Shown here one piece after another: positions 14,888 to 23,253 of a stretch of 64,000 bases of DNA. Origin of the DNA: Oscillospiraceae bacterium (GTDB taxonomy: Bacteria; Bacillota_A; Clostridia; Oscillospirales; Ruminococcaceae). The notes under the pieces were generated by a model. It did not search any database. It was given only the letters and a program-made list of their open reading frames with translations, and was not told where the DNA came from. A program made the position numbers and the translations under genes. Position 1 is the first letter of the stretch. Each line of letters opens with the position of its first letter. The stretch lies in NCBI GenBank assembly GCA_017829075.1, contig JAGAJA010000042.1:12237-76236 (forward strand), written 5' to 3'.

Positions 14888-16660
14888 TTGTTCATGGAGA
14901 ATGAATACCGCACTCAGTACTGCAATGCGGTGAGCGAAAAGGATATAGGCAAAAAGGTAAGGGCTGCCGGCTGGGTGGAAAATATCCGCGACCACGGCGG
15001 AATTATGTTCGTTGACCTGCGCGACCACTACGGAGTGGTTCAGATCGTGTTCCACAACGAGGCGCTTCTTGAGGGTATTCACAAGGAGTGCGCGGTTTCC
15101 ATTTCCGGTACTGTGTTAAAGCGTGACGAGAGCACCTATAACGACAAGATCGAAACCGGAACTGTCGAGATCGAAGCGGAGGAAGTCCGCATTCTCGGCA
15201 AGGTAACAGAGCAGCTCCCTTTTGAGATCGCAACATCAAGGGAAACCCGCGAGGACGTGCGCTTAAAGTACCGTTACCTCGACCTGCGTAACAAGAAGAT
15301 GCACGACAATATCGTGCTGCGTTCAAAGATAATCAGCTTCCTGAGAAACAAGATGAGCGAAATGGGATTTCTGGAGCTTCAGACTCCGATCCTGTCCACA
15401 TCTTCTCCGGAGGGCGCAAGAGATTACCTTATCCCCAGCAGAAAGCACCACGGAAAGTTCTACGCTCTGCCGCAGGCTCCGCAGATCTTCAAGCAGATCT
15501 ATATGGTTTCCGGCTTTGACAAGTACTTCCAGATCGCGCCCTGCTTCCGTGACGAGGACGCAAGAGCAGACCGCTCTCCCGGCGAGTTCTATCAGCTCGA
15601 CTTTGAGATGAGCTTTGCAACTCAGGAGGACGTTTTTGCAGTGGCTGAGGAAGTCCTCTCCGCTACCTTTGCGGAGTTCTCCGACAAAAAGGTTTCTCCC
15701 GCGCCGTTTAGACGCATTCCTTATGAGGAGGCAATGCTGACCTACGGCTCAGATAAGCCTGACCTTCGCAATCCTCTGGTAATCAAGGAGCTGTCTGACC
15801 TGTTTGTTGACAGCGATTTCAAGCCCTTCTGCAATAAGGTTGTAAGAGGTATCAGAGTTCCCGGAATGGCAAAGCAGAGCAAGAACTTCTTCAAGAGCAT
15901 GGAGGAATTTGCTACTGAGGAAGTAGGCATGAAGGGACTTGGCTACTTCAAGGTCGAAGAGGGCGAGAACGGAATGTTCAAGTACAACGGCCCTATCGAC
16001 AAGTTCCTGAATGACGATCAGCGCAAGGAGCTGGCAACACGCTGCGAGCTTGAGGTGGGAGATGTTCTCTACTTCATCGCCGACAGCAAGAAGAACGCTC
16101 CGAAGTTCGCCGGACAGATCAGAACAGAGGTCGCAAAGCGCATGAATCTCATTGACGAGAGCCGCTTTGAGCTGTGTTTCATCGTTGATTTCCCGATGTA
16201 CGAGCTGGACGAGGAAACCGGAAAGATCATCTTCACCCACAATCCTTTCTCCATGCCGCAGGGCGGTCTGGACGCGCTGATGAACAAGGATCCGCTGGAT
16301 ATCCTCGCATATCAGTATGATATCGTCTGCAACGGTGTTGAACTTTCCTCCGGCGCAGTACGCAACCACGATCTTGACATCATGATAAAGGCATTCGAGA
16401 TCGCTGGCTATTCCGAGGAGGACGTTGCAAGCAAGTTCGGCGCGCTTTACAATGCGTTCAAGTTCGGCGCACCTCCCCATGCTGGTATGGCTCCCGGTGT
16501 TGACCGCATGATAATGCTTCTGACCGGAGAGGAAAGCATTCGCGAGGTTATCGCGTTCCCGCTGAACTCCAACGCGCAGGATATGCTCCTCGGCGCACCC
16601 ACAGAGGTAACCGAGCAGCAGCTCCGCGAAGTACACATCAAGGTAAGAAAGCAGATGTGA
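14888..16660 (+). CDS. aspS: Aspartyl-tRNA synthetase
   Basis: About 590 residues, the normal bacterial length: N-terminal OB anticodon-binding domain (V-R-A-A-G-W-V-E-N-I-R-D-H-G-G-I-M-F-V-D-L-R-D), class II motif 2 (F-R-D-E-D-A-R-A-D-R) and motif 3 (G-M-A-P-G-V-D-R), with the bacterial GAD insertion between them. The start is either TTG at 14888, 9 bases after AAAGGA, or ATG at 14894, 15 bases after it; spacing favours the TTG. It charges tRNA-Asp in the cytoplasm. Monocistronic; its 3' UTR contains a terminator-splitting element. Confidence 0.97.
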   Translation: MFMENEYRTQYCNAVSEKDIGKKVRAAGWVENIRDHGGIMFVDLRDHYGVVQIVFHNEALLEGIHKECAVSISGTVLKRDESTYNDKIETGTVEIEAEEVRILGKVTEQLPFEIATSRETREDVRLKYRYLDLRNKKMHDNIVLRSKIISFLRNKMSEMGFLELQTPILSTSSPEGARDYLIPSRKHHGKFYALPQAPQIFKQIYMVSGFDKYFQIAPCFRDEDARADRSPGEFYQLDFEMSFATQEDVFAVAEEVLSATFAEFSDKKVSPAPFRRIPYEEAMLTYGSDKPDLRNPLVIKELSDLFVDSDFKPFCNKVVRGIRVPGMAKQSKNFFKSMEEFATEEVGMKGLGYFKVEEGENGMFKYNGPIDKFLNDDQRKELATRCELEVGDVLYFIADSKKNAPKFAGQIRTEVAKRMNLIDESRFELCFIVDFPMYELDEETGKIIFTHNPFSMPQGGLDALMNKDPLDILAYQYDIVCNGVELSSGAVRNHDLDIMIKAFEIAGYSEEDVASKFGALYNAFKFGAPPHAGMAPGVDRMIMLLTGEESIREVIAFPLNSNAQDMLLGAPTEVTEQQLREVHIKVRKQM

Positions 16661-16670
16661 TATATTATAA

Positions 16671-16700
16671 AAGCCGCCTTTGTAAGTCAAAAGGCGGCTT
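16671..16700 (+). repeat. First copy of the duplicated aspS terminator hairpin
   Basis: Hairpin AAGCCGCCTTT / AAAGGCGGCTT. It is followed by the element end CAGTCTGTCG instead of a T-run. The same 30 bp recur at 16890-16919 with a single loop difference. Confidence 0.85.
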
Positions 16701-16889
16701 CAGTCTGTCGAAAAAGTCTAAAGACTTTTCCGACAGAGAACATCCGCCCTGCGCGCGTAAGGCATAAGGCGTAAGCCGTTGCCAGTACACTTGTGCGGAT
16801 AGAAGTGTTTTTTGCCCCGGGGAACCCGTGGCAAAAAACGGATTTCAAAAGCCCGCTTTGCGGGAAATATCCACTTTTTCGACAAGCTG
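16701..16889 (+). mobile_element. Terminator-splitting structured repeat, copy 1
   Basis: 189 bp between two copies of the aspS terminator hairpin. Ends are CAGTCTGTCGAAAAAG and, as reverse complement of the right end, CAGCTTGTCGAAAAAG. Inside are a left-end hairpin (16704-16736), a long-range ATCCGC/GCGGAT pair, a hairpin GTTTTTTGCC/GGCAAAAAAC and a small GCCCGC/GCGGG hairpin. About three quarters of the sequence matches copy 2 at 35670-35859. No coding capacity. Confidence 0.75.
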
Positions 16890-16923
16890 AAGCCGCCTTT
16901 GTTAGTCAAAAGGCGGCTTTTGT
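16890..16923 (+). terminator. Second terminator hairpin copy, with T-run, for aspS
   Basis: Same hairpin as 16671-16700, now followed by TTTTG. This copy keeps the functional terminator tail for the aspS transcript. Confidence 0.8.
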
Positions 16924-16974
16924 TATATAGAAGAAGCAGCGTATAAAGACGAGAATGATCTTCTGAATAAACTG

Positions 16975-17005
16975 AAAAAATCCGCAGGCTATTACCCCTG
17001 CGGAT
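16975..17005 (-). terminator. Terminator of the ABC exporter operon
   Basis: Minus-strand stem ATCCGCAGG / CCTGCGGAT followed by TTTTTT on that strand (plus-strand A-run at 16975-16980). Confidence 0.85.
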
Positions 17006-17020
17006 CTTCTGTATATTTTA

Positions 17021-18964
17021 TTACTGTGCCGGATCAGTTTTCGCCGGATTTCCGGTGTAAAGCTGGTAATACCGACCCTGCTGCTCAATAAGCTTGTCGT
17101 GGCTGCCGCGCTCAATAATGCGGCCCTGCTCCAGAACCATGATGCAGTCGGAGTTGCGTACCGTGGAAAGCCTATGGGCGATGACAAAGGTCGTTCTGCC
17201 GTGCATCAGCTTATCCATACCGTCCTGTACCAGCCGCTCTGTTCTGGTATCAATTGACGAGGTAGCCTCGTCCAGGATAAGCACCGGCGGGTCTGCTACC
17301 GCCGCTCTTGCAATTGCGAGAAGCTGCCGCTGACCCTGAGAGAGGTTCGCGCCGTCCCCAGTGAGTTTTGTGTTGTAGCCCTCCGGCAGACGCTTGATGA
17401 AGCCGTGCGCATTTGCGAGCTTTGCGGCGGCAATACACTCCTCATCTGTCGCGTCAAGTCGTCCGTAGCGGATATTGTCCATGACCGTTCCGGTGAACAG
17501 GTGAGTGTCCTGAAGAACCAGTCCGAGAGAGCGCCGCAGATCAGCCTTCCTTATCTTGTTGATATTGATGTCATCGTAGCGTATTTTGCCGTCCTGAATG
17601 TCGTAGAAGCGGTTTATCAGGTTGGTGATAGTAGTTTTTCCTGCGCCGGTGGAGCCGACAAATGCAATCTTCTGACCCGGTTCAGCGTGCAGCTTTATAT
17701 CGTGCAGCACCATTTTCTTCTCGTCATATCCGAAGTCCACTCCGTCAAAAACAACGCTGCCCTCCAGTTTGCGGTAGGTAACGCTTCCGTCTGTGGCGTG
17801 GGGGTGCTTCCATGCCCACACTCCGGTGCGCTCCTTCGATTCGGTGATCGTGCTGTCGGGAGCAACCTTTGCATTTACAAGCTCAACGTAGCCCTCATCG
17901 GTTTCCGGCTTCTGGTCGAGCAGGTTGAATACTCTCTGCGCGCCTGCCATTGCCATGACAATGGAGTTGAGCTGCTGGCTCACCTGTGTTACCGGCTGAG
18001 AGAAGTTCTTATTCAGCGTGAGGAATGCTACCAGCGAGCCGAGGGTAAGTCCTGTGGTTTCGCTGCCGAGAACAAGAGAAAGCACCGCTCCGACAGCAAC
18101 ACATAGCACATAGCTGATATTGCCGATATTCGCGCTTACAGGCATCAGGATATTCGCGTATTTGTTCGCCTGATCCGCGGAAACCCGCAGGTCTTCGTTT
18201 ATCTTGCGGAATTCCTCAAGGTTCTTTTCCTCGTGGTTGAATACTTTTACGACTTTCTGACCCTCAAGCATTTCCTCGATGTAGCCGTTTACCTTACCGA
18301 GGTTCTTCTGCTGTGCGGAGAAATATTTCGCCGAATTGCCGCCAATCTTTCCGGCAGCAAGGAACATTACGCCCACCATGACGAGCGTAAGTATTGTCAG
18401 CGGAATGCTCAGCGCGATCATGCTTATCAGAGTGATGATAAGTGTCACGGCGGAATTTACCACCTGCGGAATACTCTGGCTTATGAGCTGGCGCAGGGTA
18501 TCCACATCGTTTGTGTAGATGGACATAATGTCGCCGTGAGCGTTTGTGTCGAAGTACTTTATCGGCAGGGACTCCATATGAGTGAAGATATCGTCCCTGA
18601 TGTCGCGCATAGTACCCTGAGAAATATATATCATCAGTCGGTTATAGGTGAAAGCAGCAATAATTCCTACCACATAGATCGCCGCGATCTTCAGCAGCGC
18701 ACCTGCAAGTGGTGAGAAATCCACAGCTTCTCCCGCAAGCTTTGCAGACAGCATAGGATTGATGTAGTCATCAATAAGGCTCTGCATGAACAGCATTCCG
18801 ACAAGAGTTGTAGCCGCGGTGATCAGAATACAAATCAGAACAATGATAAACCGGACTTTGTAGCGCTTCATCATGTAGCCGAGTACTCTGCCAAGCAGCT
18901 TGAAATCCATGTTCTTTCTTTTCATATCCGCAGGCGGACGTTTGTTTCCTATTGGTTTATTCAT
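17021..18964 (-). CDS. Heterodimeric ABC exporter, half-transporter with canonical nucleotide site motifs
   Basis: 647 residues: six-helix exporter domain (about 35-345) and a nucleotide-binding domain (about 395-635). Walker A G-S-T-G-A-G-K-T-T, signature L-S-Q-G-Q-R-Q, Walker B L-I-L-D-E-A-T-S-S-I-D with the catalytic Glu, and H-loop I-A-H-R are intact. It follows the other half-transporter by 12 bp and both are read on the minus strand, so they should form a heterodimer of the LmrCD/BmrCD type that exports drugs or lipids. An N-terminal extension of ~30 basic residues precedes the first helix. Confidence 0.93.
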   Translation of the reverse strand: MNKPIGNKRPPADMKRKNMDFKLLGRVLGYMMKRYKVRFIIVLICILITAATTLVGMLFMQSLIDDYINPMLSAKLAGEAVDFSPLAGALLKIAAIYVVGIIAAFTYNRLMIYISQGTMRDIRDDIFTHMESLPIKYFDTNAHGDIMSIYTNDVDTLRQLISQSIPQVVNSAVTLIITLISMIALSIPLTILTLVMVGVMFLAAGKIGGNSAKYFSAQQKNLGKVNGYIEEMLEGQKVVKVFNHEEKNLEEFRKINEDLRVSADQANKYANILMPVSANIGNISYVLCVAVGAVLSLVLGSETTGLTLGSLVAFLTLNKNFSQPVTQVSQQLNSIVMAMAGAQRVFNLLDQKPETDEGYVELVNAKVAPDSTITESKERTGVWAWKHPHATDGSVTYRKLEGSVVFDGVDFGYDEKKMVLHDIKLHAEPGQKIAFVGSTGAGKTTITNLINRFYDIQDGKIRYDDININKIRKADLRRSLGLVLQDTHLFTGTVMDNIRYGRLDATDEECIAAAKLANAHGFIKRLPEGYNTKLTGDGANLSQGQRQLLAIARAAVADPPVLILDEATSSIDTRTERLVQDGMDKLMHGRTTFVIAHRLSTVRNSDCIMVLEQGRIIERGSHDKLIEQQGRYYQLYTGNPAKTDPAQ

Positions 18965-18976
18965 TATGCCGCCTCC

Positions 18977-20764
18977 TTAATCATTAGGTTTGTCGAAATC
19001 TCCGCCGGACTGGGTCTGAAGAGTGTAGATCTCGCGGTAGATATCGTTGTTTTTCAGCAGGTTTTCGTGTGAGTCAAAGCCGCAGACTCTGCCGTCGTCC
19101 ATGACAATTATGCGGTCTGCGTCCTTTACGCTGGATATTCTCTGTGCGATGATTAGCTTGGTCGTGCCGGGGATCTTTTCCGCAAAAGCCTGACGTATCT
19201 TGGCGTCTGTCGCGGTGTCCACGGCGCTGGTGGAGTCGTCCAGTATCAGTATCTTCGGGCTTTTCAGCAGCGCTCTCGCAATGCACAGACGCTGTTTCTG
19301 ACCGCCGGAAACATTGGCTCCGCCCTGTTCGATCATTGTGTTGTAGCCGTCCGGCATATTGGAGATGAACTCATCGGCGCAGGCAAGCCTGCAAGCCACG
19401 GCGCACTGCTCCTCGGTTGCGTTCTCATTGCCCCAGCGCAGGTTGTCAAGGATAGTTCCGGAGAACAGAACGTTCTTCTGGAGCACAACTGCAACCTTGT
19501 CACGGAGCATTTCAAGGTCGTATTTGCGGACATCTGTTCCGCCAACGCATACCGAACCGCTGTCTACGTCGTACAGGCGACTGATAAGGCTTGCAAACGT
19601 GGATTTTCCGCAGCCTGTTCCTCCGATGATACCTATTGTTTCGCCGGAATGGATATGCAGGTCGATGTTGGTGAGAATTTCTTCTCCGCCGTCTGCGTCG
19701 GTTATCGTTTCCTTGTCTGTTCCGCTGGTCACGGAGTGCTTATAGGAAAAGCATACATTGTTGAAATCAATAGAGCCGTCAGGTATCTCCATAACAGGAG
19801 CTTCGGGATTGGTGATGTCGGTTTTTTCGTTGAGGACTTCGCAGATACGTCTTGTGCTGGCAACGCTCATTGTGAGCATTACAAAGATCATGGACAGCAT
19901 CATGAGCGACATGAGCGCCTGCATGATGTAGCTGAAAAGGGAAGTAAGCTCACCGGTTGTGAGTGTATCCGCCACGATGAACTGCGCGCCGAACCACGAA
20001 ATGAGAAGAATGCAGGCGTAGATAACGAACATCATTACCGGCTGGTTCCATGAGATTATCTTCTCCGCGCTAATGAACATCTTATAGAGGTTTCCGGAGG
20101 CATTGACGAACTTCTTGTTCTCATGCTCTTCACGGACGAAGCCCTTTACCACGCGGATAGCTGAGATGTTTTCCTGAACGCTTGCGTTAAGGTCGTCATA
20201 CTTGGTGAACACCTTGTCGAAAACCTTTGTTGCCTTTGCAACGACAAGCGAGAGAACAATGCCGAGTATAACAAGCGCGCCGAGGAATATCAGACTGATC
20301 TTCGGGTTGATAATAACGCACATGATAATACTGCTTATCAGCATTATCGGCGCTCTTACCGCAATTCTGATCACCATTTGGAATGCGTTCTGGAGATTGG
20401 TGACGTCTGTTGTCATACGGGTGACAAGACCTGCGGTGCTGAACTTGTCAATGTTCGAGAATGAAAAGCTCTGGATATTCGAAAACATGCCGTCACGCAG
20501 ATTGCAGGCAAAACCTGCGGAAGCATTCGCTGCAAATTTTCCGGCTAGAACGCCGAATGTAAGGCTCATGAGTGCCATTACGATCATTATTCCGCCGTAA
20601 AGATATACCTTTGTGATATCTCCGGCGTTGATGCCTTTGTCAATTAGTGCGGCGGTGACAAAAGGGATAAGAACCTCCATCACTACCTCAAGTATGGTGA
20701 ATAGGGGAGTGAGCAGCGTTGATCGCTTGTATTGCTTTATCTGCGCTGCCAGTGTTTTTATCAT
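18977..20764 (-). CDS. Heterodimeric ABC exporter, half-transporter with a degenerate catalytic site
   Basis: 595 residues: six-helix exporter domain followed by an NBD with Walker A G-G-T-G-C-G-K-S-T and signature V-S-G-G-Q-K-Q-R. Walker B reads I-L-I-L-D-D-S-T-S-A-V-D, with Asp in place of the catalytic Glu, and the H-loop position is Gln (I-I-A-Q-R-I-S-S). These two replacements are the known mark of the degenerate site in heterodimeric exporters, and the partner at 17021-18964 has the canonical residues. First gene of the two-gene operon, with its own promoter upstream. Confidence 0.93.
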   Translation of the reverse strand: MIKTLAAQIKQYKRSTLLTPLFTILEVVMEVLIPFVTAALIDKGINAGDITKVYLYGGIMIVMALMSLTFGVLAGKFAANASAGFACNLRDGMFSNIQSFSFSNIDKFSTAGLVTRMTTDVTNLQNAFQMVIRIAVRAPIMLISSIIMCVIINPKISLIFLGALVILGIVLSLVVAKATKVFDKVFTKYDDLNASVQENISAIRVVKGFVREEHENKKFVNASGNLYKMFISAEKIISWNQPVMMFVIYACILLISWFGAQFIVADTLTTGELTSLFSYIMQALMSLMMLSMIFVMLTMSVASTRRICEVLNEKTDITNPEAPVMEIPDGSIDFNNVCFSYKHSVTSGTDKETITDADGGEEILTNIDLHIHSGETIGIIGGTGCGKSTFASLISRLYDVDSGSVCVGGTDVRKYDLEMLRDKVAVVLQKNVLFSGTILDNLRWGNENATEEQCAVACRLACADEFISNMPDGYNTMIEQGGANVSGGQKQRLCIARALLKSPKILILDDSTSAVDTATDAKIRQAFAEKIPGTTKLIIAQRISSVKDADRIIVMDDGRVCGFDSHENLLKNNDIYREIYTLQTQSGGDFDKPND

Positions 20765-20810
20765 ATTTTGTTCCTCCTTATGTTTTTTTGCAATGATTAG
20801 TTTCCTTATT

Positions 20811-20839
20811 ATTATAGAGAATTTTTTTTATAATGTAAA
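20811..20839 (-). promoter_or_regulatory. Promoter of the ABC exporter operon
   Basis: On the minus strand TTTACA (20834-20839), 17-bp spacer, TATAAT (20811-20816), followed by AAGGAGG before the ATG at 20764. Confidence 0.75.
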
Positions 20840-21053
20840 TTCAGAAATCCTACATACTTTCGCCCGGTTTTGTCAGCGGTTTTGGTGAATATCACTAATA
20901 TATGTAGTGGGGCTAACCCTGTCCGCATGATACAGCCGAATTTCGCGGTTCTGCGTAGTTTGTGAAAATACGTTTTTTAGTTGGATTTCATAACTGTCCA
21001 ATTTCCGAAAATGAAAGTTTGGTGAAAACGGGGCTGAAAAAAGCAAAAACAAT
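20840..21053. other. Intergenic stretch without a recognisable gene
   Basis: Part of the 420-bp space between the ABC exporter and the SdpI-like gene. I see no ORF, RNA gene or clear terminator here; the right part is covered by the repeat at 21054-21179. Confidence 0.5.
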
Positions 21054-21179
21054 AGGTGCTGCTATTTAGCGTATTGCCGATAAAGCAGTTTTCGCCCCGC
21101 CGAGCAAATCATCTTGCGCAAAGATGAAGTGACGGCGAGGCGGAATTGCCAAAGGCGGCTACGCCTTTGCGCAGCACCT
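21054..21179. repeat. Small hairpin-rich element with 9-bp inverted ends
   Basis: AGGTGCTGC (21054-21062) and GCAGCACCT (21171-21179) bound a 126-bp segment with further inverted pairs: CCGCCG.../CGGCG, TCATCTT/AAGATGA and AAAGGCG/CGCCTTT. It lies just after the stop of the SdpI-like gene (minus strand), so it could serve as its 3' structure or be a short MITE. No second copy is in the window. Confidence 0.5.
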
Positions 21180-21184
21180 GAGTA

Positions 21185-21559
21185 TTATTTCTTATCTGAA
21201 CCGAAATATTTCTTCAGCCTTGATTCTGTGATAAAGATACACACAAACAGCGGAACAAGCTGAAGCGTTGTAAGGATCAGGCAGATGATAAGACTGACAT
21301 CTTCGCTGGTATTCCTAATCACCTGATATATCCCCACTCCCGCCGACAGAGCAAGAGCAGGTATATTCATCAGCGTACACAGCTTCCCGAAAGTCACCTG
21401 CGCATAATCCCATGCTTCCTTGCTGGAATAGGCGAGCTTTGTCTTATATCCGACAGCGTCGCCGTAGGGAGCGGGGAACTTCCAAAGCAGAAGCCCTACG
21501 ATGATGAAAATGATCGGTGCAGGGAGATAGCATACCATCATAATAACGTTGTCGTTCAT
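21185..21559 (-). CDS. SdpI-family membrane protein
   Basis: 124 residues, three predicted membrane helices (about 5-26, 60-78, 89-110). The loop G-Y-K-T-K-L-A-Y-S-S-K-E-A-W-D-Y-A-Q has the SdpI signature (basic residues, then S-x-x-x-W). SdpI proteins were described as immunity/signalling proteins against the SDP toxin in Bacillus; many relatives have no known toxin partner, and none is seen here. Last gene of the SPFH operon, 4 bp after the ribbon-helix-helix gene. Confidence 0.75.
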   Translation of the reverse strand: MNDNVIMMVCYLPAPIIFIIVGLLLWKFPAPYGDAVGYKTKLAYSSKEAWDYAQVTFGKLCTLMNIPALALSAGVGIYQVIRNTSEDVSLIICLILTTLQLVPLFVCIFITESRLKKYFGSDKK

Positions 21560-21563
21560 TATG

Positions 21564-21752
21564 TCACTCCTTATCCTCGCCGGAGGAATGTCTGCGGCGG
21601 TATTTCACGCATTCGGTCAGCAGATACTCTATCTGACCGTTCACCGAGCGGAAATCGTCCTCAGCCCACTTCATCAGTTCGTTGTAGAGTGTTGAAGAAA
21701 GGCGCAGAGGAATCTGCTTTTTTCCCTGCTTCTCGTCCTTTGTTTCAGCCAC
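21564..21752 (-). CDS. Arc-type ribbon-helix-helix DNA-binding protein
   Basis: 62 residues from GTG at 21752. The in-frame ATG at 21770 is rejected because it is part of the ribosome binding site AAAGGAGG. The core K-Q-I-P-L-R-L-S-S-T-L-Y-N-E-L is the beta-strand and first helix of Arc-like RHH domains, followed by V-N-G-Q-I-E-Y-L-L-T-E-C-V. It probably binds DNA as a dimer of dimers. It sits between the SPFH and SdpI genes; the GATATC-rich dyad downstream of the operon promoter (22801-22820) is a candidate operator, which is inference. Confidence 0.8.
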   Translation of the reverse strand: MAETKDEKQGKKQIPLRLSSTLYNELMKWAEDDFRSVNGQIEYLLTECVKYRRRHSSGEDKE

Positions 21753-21806
21753 AATGCGCCCTCCTTTCATTTTGTGCAGTCACCCGGCAGCTTTGGTTTG
21801 GATAGA

Positions 21807-22769
21807 TCAATAGATAGACCCGCTGTTCACGATAGGCTGCGCGTCCTTGTTGCCGCAGAGAACTACCAGCAGGTTGCTTACCATCTGAGCCTTGCGCTCC
21901 TCGTCAAGCTCGCAGACATTGCTTTCGCTCAGCTTGTTGAGCGCCATTTCCACCATTCCAACTGCGCCGTCAACGATCTTCTGACGAGCCTCGATGATCG
22001 CAGTAGCCTGCTGACGCTGGAGCATTGCCGCAGCGATCTCCGGCGCATATGCAAGGTGAGTGATTCGTGCCTCGATTATCTCCAGACCGGCGTTCTCAAC
22101 ACGTTCCTGAAGAGTAGTTTTAAGCTGGCTGCAAACCTCCTGAGAAGAGCCACGCAGCGACTTTTCATCAGAATCGGTGGAGTCGTAGGGGTAGCAGCGT
22201 ACAACGTCCCGCAGTGTGGAATCCGCCTGAATTGACAGAAATCCCTCGTAATCGTCAACATTGAACACTGCTTTTGCGGTGTTCACTACTTTCCATACTA
22301 TAACAATTCCGACCTCGATAGGATTACCGAGCTGGTCGTTGATCTTCTGCTTGCGGTTGTCGTGGGTCATTGCTTTAAGGGAAATCTTGGTGTGGGGAAC
22401 TGCCTGCCTTGTAGCAGAACCGGGCTGTACTTTCGGAGTTACCGGTGTGCTGAAAATGTTCACGAAATAGAATCCCTCATGCTTGAGAGTGCCGATGTAT
22501 TTGCCGAACAGTGTGAGCACCAGAGCCTCGTTTGGCTTGATTATACGCAGACCAATGAACGGAAACCAGCCGATGCAAAGCCAGACGATACCGACGATCA
22601 TTCCGACGTCATAGCTGCTGAACTGGTCTTCTACCACGTTGGACGCGCAGAATATCACCAAAACCAGAGCCGCGATATAAAGCAGCATCGTGATAAACAG
22701 CATTGCCCAGCCGCTCGGAGCTTTCAGCTCCTTTTCTTCGTAATTCATGTTTTTTTCAGAGCTTTTCAT
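21807..22769 (-). CDS. SPFH (stomatin/prohibitin/flotillin) domain membrane protein
   Basis: 320 residues. Two hydrophobic segments at about 20-42 and 53-70 anchor it; the SPFH/band-7 domain follows (I-K-P-N-E-A-L-V-L-T-L-F-G-K-Y-x-G-T through E-I-I-E-A-R-I-T-H-L-A-Y-A-P-E-I), then a helical region (A-A-M-L-Q-R-Q-Q-A-T-A-I-I-E-A-R) likely to oligomerise. Such proteins organise membrane microdomains. First gene of a three-gene minus-strand operon with an RHH regulator and an SdpI-like protein. Confidence 0.9.
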   Translation of the reverse strand: MKSSEKNMNYEEKELKAPSGWAMLFITMLLYIAALVLVIFCASNVVEDQFSSYDVGMIVGIVWLCIGWFPFIGLRIIKPNEALVLTLFGKYIGTLKHEGFYFVNIFSTPVTPKVQPGSATRQAVPHTKISLKAMTHDNRKQKINDQLGNPIEVGIVIVWKVVNTAKAVFNVDDYEGFLSIQADSTLRDVVRCYPYDSTDSDEKSLRGSSQEVCSQLKTTLQERVENAGLEIIEARITHLAYAPEIAAAMLQRQQATAIIEARQKIVDGAVGMVEMALNKLSESNVCELDEERKAQMVSNLLVVLCGNKDAQPIVNSGSIY

Positions 22770-22802
22770 AATTAACCTCCCAGAAATACATTAGTCAATA
22801 TG

Positions 22803-22822
22803 ATATCAATTTGATATCTTGA
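22803..22822. promoter_or_regulatory. Candidate operator dyad of the SPFH operon
   Basis: Two GATATC palindromes 5 bp apart (ATATCAATTTGATATC core) lie just downstream of the -10 box on the minus strand, in the spot where a repressor would block transcription. The RHH protein of the same operon is a possible binder; not proven. Confidence 0.4.
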
Positions 22823-22826
22823 TGAC

Positions 22827-22855
22827 ATTATAGCACCGCAGTCATATTTTGTCAA
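22827..22855 (-). promoter_or_regulatory. Promoter of the SPFH operon
   Basis: Minus strand TTGACA (22850-22855), 17-bp spacer, TATAAT (22827-22832): full consensus. Confidence 0.85.
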
Positions 22856-22873
22856 GAGGTTCTCCGAAAAAAT

Positions 22874-22910
22874 ACAAAAAAATCCGCCCGGAGCGATTGC
22901 CCCGGACGGA
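22874..22910 (-). terminator. Terminator of yjfB
   Basis: Minus-strand stem TCCGTCCGGGGC / GCTCCGGGCGGA with a short loop, followed by a TTTTTTT run on that strand. Confidence 0.85.
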
Positions 22911-22926
22911 GGAAACTGCACGAAAA

Positions 22927-23112
22927 TTAAACTCTGACATTCAAGAGATTGCCCTTTCCGTCGGGAGAAGGCATATTGTCCATCATATCAGTGATCATCT
23001 CCATGCTCTGCTCGGTTGATTCCATAGTTTTCTTCATCATGCCGATGGAAACACCGTTTTGCAGGTTCGCCATAGCCATACTCATGGATAAAGCAGCGAT
23101 TTCAGACTCCAT
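22927..23112 (-). CDS. YjfB family protein
   Basis: 61 residues. Short, helical and Met-rich: I-A-A-L-S-M-S-M-A-M-A-N-L-Q followed by V-S-I-G-M-M-K-K-T-M-E, ending near P-D-G-K-G-N-L-L-N-V. This is the layout of the YjfB family, annotated as possible motility-associated proteins without proven function. It is monocistronic, with its own promoter and terminator, and preceded by AAGGAGTG. No flagellar gene is near. Confidence 0.8.
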   Translation of the reverse strand: MESEIAALSMSMAMANLQNGVSIGMMKKTMESTEQSMEMITDMMDNMPSPDGKGNLLNVRV

Positions 23113-23144
23113 AGAACAACACTCCTTTCGCAGTTTTCATTATC

Positions 23145-23173
23145 AATATACCATATTCCGGTCAGTTTGTCAA
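23145..23173 (-). promoter_or_regulatory. Promoter of yjfB
   Basis: Minus strand TTGACA (23168-23173), 17-bp spacer, TATATT (23145-23150). Confidence 0.85.
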
Positions 23174-23253
23174 GGGAAAGAACAATTTTTCGGCTGAATA
23201 CCGGCTGATTTCCTGCAAATAATAATAAAAATCGTATCAAAGGCGGTGTTCTG

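Noticed and set aside
15749..16690. 313-codon minus-strand frame opposite aspS (and similar long ones opposite ilvD, alr and the alcohol dehydrogenase)
   Set aside because: Antisense frames of well-identified genes with strong codon bias; no signal of their own.
16701..16889. Group IIC intron or IS200/IS605-type element at the terminator
   Set aside because: Group IIC introns and some IS200 elements favour terminators, but this is too short, lacks intron domain V-like sequence and reverse transcriptase, and IS200-type insertion gives no 30-bp target duplication.
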